A stretch of DNA of 64,000 bases from assembly GCA_963675135.1 (NCBI GenBank), contig OY776121.1, positions 82,730,875 to 82,794,874 of the forward strand. Direction: 5' to 3'. The notes beneath the pieces were generated by a model. The model worked only from the letters and a program-made list of their open reading frames with translations, ran no database searches and was not told the origin of the DNA. Position 1 is the first letter of the stretch. The number at the start of each line of letters is the position of its first letter. Shown here piece by piece: positions 58,088 through 64,000 of this stretch. This stretch comes from Galeopsis tetrahit. Lineage: Eukaryota > Streptophyta > Magnoliopsida > Lamiales > Lamiaceae. The position numbers and the translations under genes were made by a program.

Positions 58088-59160
58088 GAGCACCTCCAAC
58101 GGGAGGTGTAAATATGACTTGGCATAACATTGTACCCAGGTACACCATTGGGAGGAGGGTACAATCATTGTACCCAGGTACACCATTGGGAGGAGGGGTA
58201 CAATTTAAGAGAGAGAAAATTGAGTAGTAAAACTTTGATGCTGCATCAAATTGAAAAAAGCTGATTTATGTGGGCTCCTGCATATTTTCTATCTCTCTCT
58301 TTTTTTTTTTTTTTACGTTTTATTTTTAATAATGAAAAATTATACTAATATTAAAATTTTATTTTAGAATGAATTAAGCTAGGAAAGCATCAGTTATTTT
58401 ATTATTAATTTAATGTCCTGATTAATTTTAAAATAACGATTAAGGAGTATTAATTAATTATATAAATTTAAAAATAATATTGTATTTATTAATTAAAATT
58501 AATATATTAAAATAAATAAAGTAAAAAATATTGAATTAAAATTAACACAATCCAATTTAATTGATCACACATTCATACTTCAAAAAAAAAAAAAACCTTA
58601 AACTGACTTAAATTTTTTGAAAATAAAGTTGTGTTTTAAAAATAACACAATCCAATGTTATTTTAGTTAGGAAGAATTGTGTTTTGAAATATGTAAATGT
58701 AGGATCAATAAAAAAGGTAGAGTTGTGTTTTGAAATATGTAAATGTAGTATCAATAAAAAGGTATGAAATAATTTGTTTTTTTAAATCATAAACTCACAA
58801 GTCGAGTCAGATGTCGGAGTGTCGTTAAAACTTTGTTTAATCTATCTATCACATTTGTCTAACCTATTTTAATGTGATAGCTTTTACTATTTTTATTTCA
58901 TGTATTAATCAATAATTTACTTGAATATAAATTCAAAAATAATTATTTTATTCATTAATTAATATTAGTAAAATAAATAAAGTGATAAATATTGAATGAA
59001 TTAAATAATATGGATGGTGGGGTCCTGAAATAGTAACAATTGTACCTGAGATGATTGAGAGGTGGAGGTAAAAATTGATAGGTATAATTTACTTTTGAGA
59101 TGTGGCAGCTGATGTGTCACAAATTTGTACCTACAAATGGGTATACAACTGGAGATGCTC
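58088..59160. mobile_element. PIF/Harbinger-type non-autonomous element (1073 bp)
   Basis: Left end GAGCACCTCCAACGGG and right end GAGCATCTCCAGTTG (minus-strand view) with TAA on both sides (58085-58087 and 59161-59163). It contains a tandem 38-bp duplication (58128-58204, unit starting CATTGTACCCAGGTACACCA) and a second imperfect duplication near 58673-58765. No transposase frame. Confidence 0.75.
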
Positions 59161-59180
59161 TAATTAAGAAAAGGGGCGGT

Positions 59181-59929
59181 CAGGGTCAGGGTCGAGACTA
59201 AACGCGGGGAATAGAGATCAAGTGCACACGGAAGCCTGGTGCAAGTTAATACCAGCAAAGGCCGCTGTTATGGGCTGGAGATTGCTGTTAGATAGGCTGC
59301 CTACCAGAGACAACTTAGTGAAAAGAAGAATGATGCAAGGGGGGGACGACTCAAAGTGTGCCGTATGCGGAGATGTGGAGGAAACAACAGCGCATCTATT
59401 TCTAAATTGTAGTAAAACAAGTGTTATTTGGCAGGAGGTTTACAAATGGATAAATCACTTCTCGCCAACCCACAACCAGATTCGGGAACATTTCTTGGGG
59501 CACGCGGGAATCTTTACTGGGAAAAAAGGAAGGAGAAGGGCTATCGGTTTATGGATTTGCATAGTATGGGTGATTTGGAAATGGCGGAATAAAGGAGTCT
59601 TCGAAAATTTGGAATGAGATGCAAAAAAGATAGCAGACGAGATTAAAGGAAGGACTTGGAGCTGGTTCTGCTGTTACGACAATCACATGAACCAGTCCAC
59701 CTTCATGGACTGGTACAACAATCCAAGACAATACCTGGAAGGAGAAAACTGAGGCCATGGCAGTAGGTGGGAGATATAGAAAAATTCTGAAACTTTGCTG
59801 TTTTCTTTTTTTTGTTTTCTTTCTGTACTGTTTTAAATTAAAGGCACTACTGGTGCCACTGGTAGCTTTTGTAATCTTCTCTTTTAATGAATAAATCTTA
59901 CATTGCCTGATCAAAAAAAAAAAAAAAAA
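59181..59929 (+). mobile_element. 5'-truncated LINE with poly(A) and target duplication
   Basis: A 749-bp body ends in 17 A residues (59913-59929). It is flanked by a perfect 17-bp direct repeat TTAAGAAAAGGGGCGGT (59164-59180 and 59930-59946). This is the signature of target-primed reverse transcription. The left repeat abuts the TAA duplication of the PIF element, so the LINE came later. Confidence 0.93.
59222..59752 (+). pseudogene. LINE ORF2 C-terminal end, reverse-transcriptase zinc-binding domain
   Basis: The frame carries the zf-RVT domain (PF13966) of plant non-LTR reverse transcriptases: KAAVMGWRLLLDRLPTRDNL, then CAVCGDVEETTAHLFLNCS and WICIVWVIWKWRNKGVF. A TGA at 59615 interrupts it; the same frame continues to a second stop at 59750. 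No start codon is meaningful since the 5' part of the ORF was never copied. Confidence 0.9.
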
Positions 59930-59946
59930 TTAAGAAAAGGGGCGGT

Positions 59947-60617
59947 AGTTGCAGATTAATTGTGTGATAAAAAAATATTTAAAATTAGCCTCAAGTCCTA
60001 AAACTTTATCACCATACCTTTCAACAATTTTTTCTCTGGCAAAGATTCTATTCATATCATTATTAGTGGGGGCAAGAGTTGAGTAAAATTTCAGAGGTGA
60101 ATCGTGCATTTGGGGTGGTGGTAAGATTTGTGTTAATTAGGAATTAATTTGCTTAAATATTAGTCATTCCGTCAACTCTGAAGTTTGAGAGCATTCGAGG
60201 ACTTATTTGAAAAAAAATAAAATAGTTTAGGGTCCTGATTGTAACCCTAGCAATAGTTTATGTCCTTGTTGCACCTTCTCCCAAGAAAAAAAAAAGTAGT
60301 ATAAGTGGTAAATAAATTAAAACATGCTGAAGTAATTAATGATGATTGATGAGTAATTAGCAAAGATTTTGTTTTTGAGAAGAAGTAATTAGCAAAGATA
60401 AAATCAAAATGTAAGAAGAAAGACCTACTACAGAAATTAGAACGCCGCTGAGAATTACGGACGGGGCGGGGTGTTGGCTTCTTCTCTCTCTCTCTCTCTG
60501 AACGCCCAAAAGAGAAGAAACTCTTTGATTTCCTTGCGGCGGCTTTGAGTATCGCAGGCAAGTGATTTCACTTCTAATTTTTCATTTTCAGTTGTAATTT
60601 CTTTATAAAGAAAGAAG
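59947..60617. other. intergenic region and leader of mTERF copy 2
   Basis: AT-rich to about 60440, then GC-richer leader with a (CT)n run at 60482-60500. GGCAAGTGATTTCACTTCTAA near 60558 resembles GGCAAGTGATTTCCCTTCTAA near 54881 before copy 1, so leaders are homologous. Confidence 0.6.
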
Positions 60618-61766
60618 ATGATTGCTTTCGTAAGCAAAAATCTGAGCTCTTTGCTTTTGAAGCACACTTCACCATTTGTGTGCAAACCCAATGTTTCCTT
60701 TCGTTTTGCCTCTACTTTGACGGAAACCCAACTCGGTGTCACCCCTACGGTTTTTGATTTTTTGCTGCATAACTACGAATTTCCACCTGAGTTGGCTTTA
60801 CGAGTTGCCTCGAAATTGACTCATCTTGAAAACCCAGTAGAAAAGGCTGATTCAGTACTGTCATTCCTTAAACAGACTGGCTTTTCCAATTCCCAGTTAG
60901 TGAAAATGGCGAAATATAATACCAAGTTTCTTCTGGCCAGGCTTGAATTTAGTATTAAACCTAAGATCAAGACTCTACAGGATGTGGGTTTCTCTTCCGA
61001 TGACATTGCCAAGCTGATCTCAGATAATCCAAGAATTTTGCAGCTAAGCTTGCAGAATAATATAATTCCTTCACTATCTGTGATGAAGGACCTGTTTGGG
61101 TCCTATACTGAAGTTGCTAGACTTTTAAGGCTATCCAAATGGTTCATTACATCAAATTTCCAGAAGACCCTGTTGCCCAATATTGAATTCTTGAAGAGCC
61201 GCGGCATTCCTATGGAGCGTATCCGAATTATCCTCGTTGGGCATCTGTCTTGTTTCGCAAACAAGCCAGAAGTTGTGAGGAGATGTGCAGAGAAGGCCGA
61301 ACAAATGGGGCTCGAAACAAGTTCCAAAAGTTTCATTTATGCCATTCCGACTCTTGCCAAAATGAGCAACGAGTCCTGGGAACTCAAGCTGCAAGGTTTC
61401 CGGAATCTTGGGTTTTCAGACACCGACATAGTGACAATGTTTAGGAAGGATCCACGAGCTTTTTCGGTATCCCTGGAGAAAGTAAAGAAGGTAAAAGAGG
61501 TTCTGCTTGCTTCGGGGAAGTTCAATATCTCGTGTATTGTCAATCACCCAAATGCACTTTCACTGAGTGTTGAAAGAAGGTATATTCCACGCCTGCAGAT
61601 GTTGCAAGTTCTGGAAGACAGGAATCTGATTAACAACTGGCCTAACCTTGCAACATTTGCCACATTATCAGATGATAAGTTTTTTAATAAATTTATCAGC
61701 CCTTATTCGAATGAATTAACTGTGTGTGGATCACAAAGAGTTCTACAAGTGCGAAAAAGGAGATGA
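60618..61766 (+). CDS. mTERF family protein, cluster member 2
   Basis: Single exon, 382 residues, clear paralog of the gene at 54961 along its whole length. The N-terminus (MIAFVSKNLSSLLLKHTSPF) looks like an organelle transit peptide. The block TETQLGVTPTVFDFLLHNYE matches GTQLGLTPTVFDKLLHRHN in copy 1. mTERF repeats follow (FSNSQLVKMAKYNTKFLLAR, FSSDDIAKLISDNPRILQLS, GIPMERIRIILVGHLSCFAN, FSDTDIVTMFRKDPRAFSVS). The C-terminus KFFNKFISPYSNEL matches copy 1, and the last residues differ. The gene begins at the ATG shared in position with copies 1 and 3. Confidence 0.93.
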   Translation: MIAFVSKNLSSLLLKHTSPFVCKPNVSFRFASTLTETQLGVTPTVFDFLLHNYEFPPELALRVASKLTHLENPVEKADSVLSFLKQTGFSNSQLVKMAKYNTKFLLARLEFSIKPKIKTLQDVGFSSDDIAKLISDNPRILQLSLQNNIIPSLSVMKDLFGSYTEVARLLRLSKWFITSNFQKTLLPNIEFLKSRGIPMERIRIILVGHLSCFANKPEVVRRCAEKAEQMGLETSSKSFIYAIPTLAKMSNESWELKLQGFRNLGFSDTDIVTMFRKDPRAFSVSLEKVKKVKEVLLASGKFNISCIVNHPNALSLSVERRYIPRLQMLQVLEDRNLINNWPNLATFATLSDDKFFNKFISPYSNELTVCGSQRVLQVRKRR

Positions 61767-63492
61767 AACCTTGAGCTTCTGTTTAAACCAGTGGATGAGG
61801 TAGCAGTCGTGATTAGGCAAAAAAATCGGCAACTGACTTTCTGCCAAGAATAGGTACTTATGTGCATAAATCCTGTTGTTCTTTGCCTCAAAAATTTGGT
61901 TGCACTCTATATATTTTATCTTTTCCCTGACGATATGGTGCCCTTTTGATGTCTCTGAATGTTCGTTTCTTTGATCTGTCATTCCTTTAATCATAAAGCT
62001 AATCTGACCTTCGATTTAGTGTATCTCTGCATCTCGTTTTTGTATCATTGCTGAAATCTATGGTGCAAACTCTAAATACTAGCCTTGAGCCATTTTAGTC
62101 ATGGTACAATCTTTAACCTTTTTTCCTACCTTGTTTCAATCTTCACATAGATTAAATCAGAATGTGAGAGCAACATTCAAGTTAATCAATCATAACTGAG
62201 CTAAGTTGCATGAAGTATAATTTAAACAAATTGTCCAATAAAACGAGCCACGTTTTCAAATTTGCGTTCTAAGTTTTGTGTTGGTTCTTATGAGTTAGGT
62301 GTTTCATAGATGAAATGTCAGCTTTAATATCACTACTTTAGGCACTTTGATTGAAATAACACTGTTTCTGTTAATATCTTCAACTCAATGTTGCATAAAG
62401 TATTGGTGGAGAGATGATGCAAGAAATTAAACTCCTTTTTGGCATGGTTAGCTTAAACAAATTACCTGGGAGGGAAAACAAATTATATTTACACTTTGTT
62501 TCTTATCTTATATTTTTCGATCGAGCAAAGGAAATAGACACAAGAAGAATACGAATGAAAGGTATAAAAACTAGAACAGAAGAACAATTACAGCAGATTA
62601 GATGTTTCTTATCCAATGGACATGGATTAAAGACGCCTCAACAAGCCCCTCTCTGTTTTTCTTCAATGAGGAGTTTAGTTTTTTGAATCTGTAGTCACTA
62701 TTGCTTGGAGCTTATTTTGATGCACCGAGTGATCCTTATTTTTAGAGGTTTGATAATGAATTTAATGACAAGTCCTCTGTTTCTTGTGAATCATCAAACT
62801 CTAAATTACATTAGCTTATACTTTATACTTCACTTGATTGACTTGGCTAACGTTCATATATTTGTCTGAGATTTATATATGTTGTTGATTTTTTCATGTT
62901 ATTGCGTACTTAGATTGGTAAAATTTATCCAACTATTATGTGATGAAAGCTAAGGGCATGCTAGTATTTTTATTCTGTTAATATTAATATTAGTAATATG
63001 CACAACATATCCAAATCCAACTCCATGGCTTGGGATTTACCCATCTTGTCTCGAGTGAAAAGACTTTCAAGTTTCAACAATTAGTAGTAATTCAAGAATC
63101 AACCCGGAGTTTTTTTTTTTTTTTTTTAAATATATATAATTCATAATTCGACTTGAGTTATAAATTATCATTCATTTTGTTCTAAAACATGATTATAAAT
63201 TTACAAATCATAAAATATGATATATCTCATACATCAATTAAGTTCATATCCGAGGGGACAAAAATAGCGTCATTAAGTCAGTTTCTTTTTTAAATAACAT
63301 ACGGAATATATTTTTATAAAAGTGGGTCCATACAAAATTTCATACTCCAGACCAGTGTAGTGGAATGAACCTACCCTTAATAAAAGAAAAAAAAAAGAAT
63401 ATATATCTGAGCCCTAAATTGGGAGCTCTTTTCCGACGGCCGCTTCAGGCGATTGATTTTCCTTTGAAAACCCAAATGATTTATTCAATAAG
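61767..63492. other. intergenic region between mTERF copies 2 and 3
   Basis: 3' UTR of copy 2 (to about 61950), then AT-rich DNA. The frame at 62414-62686 has no recognisable feature. A poly-T run lies at 63112-63127. The GC-richer leader of copy 3 starts at about 63415. Confidence 0.55.
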
Positions 63493-64000
63493 ATGATTGC
63501 ATTCGGACGCAAAAATCTCGCCAATTTTTATACACCATTTGTGTGCCGACCCCCTCTTTCTTTCTCGCTCTATCTCCGATGTTACTCTACTTCGATTTTT
63601 GATCTTTTAGCGCATAAGCACGATTTTCCTCCTGAGTTCGCGTCGCGAATTGCCTCAGAGTTGACTCGTCTTAAGAACCCTGAAAACGCAGTTTCAATAC
63701 TCGCCTTCTTCAAACAGAGTGGCTTTTCGGATGCTCAATTAGAGACTATTCTGAAATATGGGCCTCGGTTTCTCATGCGTAGTCTTGAGAATGGGATTAA
63801 ACCCAAGATCAAGATTTTCCAAGAAGAGGGATTCTCTTCCGGTGACATTTGCAAAATAATCTCGAGTAATCTGCCAATTTTGGATTTAAGTGTGAAGAAT
63901 AACATTGTTCCTTCACTCTATGTTCTGAAAGACATTCTGGATTTCGACAGTGAAGGATTTGCCAAAGCTATAAAGAGATCCCCGCGGCTTGTGACAGCGA
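63493..64000 (+). CDS. mTERF family protein, cluster member 3 (cut by window edge)
   Basis: ATG at 63493 opens a frame with no stop to the window edge, 169 codons. The start MIAFGRKNLANFY is like copy 2. The family pattern continues: FSDAQLETILKYGPRFLMRS, GFSSGDICKIISSNLPILDL and KAIKRSPRLVTA. The TETQLGVTPTV-type segment present in copies 1 and 2 is missing: RCYSTSIFDLLAHKHDF runs straight on, a gap of about 14 residues near the end of the transit region. Whether the rest is intact cannot be seen. Confidence 0.88.
   Translation, partial: MIAFGRKNLANFYTPFVCRPPLSFSLYLRCYSTSIFDLLAHKHDFPPEFASRIASELTRLKNPENAVSILAFFKQSGFSDAQLETILKYGPRFLMRSLENGIKPKIKIFQEEGFSSGDICKIISSNLPILDLSVKNNIVPSLYVLKDILDFDSEGFAKAIKRSPRLVTA

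Noticed and set aside
1..64000. tRNA, rRNA and known miRNA genes
   Set aside because: None recognised by reading; the tRNA-like matches are retrotransposon primer sites.

Overview
This window is nuclear DNA of a flowering plant, most likely a eudicot. The evidence is a spliced 14-3-3 gene with plant-type introns, EXORDIUM/PHI-1, VQ (HAIKU1-type) and mTERF genes, and a dense layer of plant transposons: Ty1/copia, Ty3/gypsy of the Athila/Tat type, MULE, hAT, PIF/Harbinger, Stowaway-like MITEs and a LINE. The species cannot be fixed from sequence alone; an asterid such as a member of the Lamiales is a guess. Genes are GC-richer islands in strongly AT-rich intergenic DNA. There are no bacterial-style operons, CRISPR arrays or tRNA/rRNA genes.

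Layout. 1-8.3 kb is a nest of retrotransposons. A Ty1/copia element on the minus strand (its 3' part lies off the left edge) sits inside the gag of a Ty3/gypsy element. A solo gypsy LTR with a 5-bp target duplication sits in turn inside the copia 5' LTR. 8.3-14.5 kb is AT-rich with MITEs. At 14.7 kb is an EXORDIUM-like gene. 16.9-19.4 kb is the 3' end of a Tat-like gypsy element: a broken antisense ORF, its own TATA box, a polypurine tract and a plus-sense LTR. 19.8-30.4 kb is a complete 10.6-kb Ty3/gypsy element with both LTRs, PBS and PPT, a gag-pol frame with six premature stops and no frameshift, inserted into a Stowaway-like MITE. A second and a third EXORDIUM-like gene follow at 31.3 kb (+) and 34.4 kb (-).

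36.3-43.4 kb is mostly non-coding mobile DNA: a solo LTR, a hAT element with 8-bp TSD, a MULE-like element with 10-bp TSD that carries three consecutive hairpins, a second MULE with 9-bp TSD and a GC-rich gene-like core, and a run of small palindromes. Then come a four-exon 14-3-3 gene (43.9-46.0 kb, +) and a single-exon HAIKU1-type VQ gene (49.4-50.4 kb, -). From 55 kb to the right edge lies a head-to-tail cluster of three intronless mTERF genes, the last cut by the window edge. A PIF/Harbinger element and a 5'-truncated LINE with poly(A) tail and 17-bp TSD lie between the first two.

Functionally the host genes are unrelated neighbours: apoplastic growth proteins (EXORDIUM-like), phosphoprotein adaptor (14-3-3), nuclear VQ regulator of WRKY factors, and organelle nucleic-acid-binding mTERFs. 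The two multigene clusters are local duplications. EXORDIUM-like copies 1 and 2 share a 497-bp identical tract, which looks like recent gene conversion or very recent duplication.
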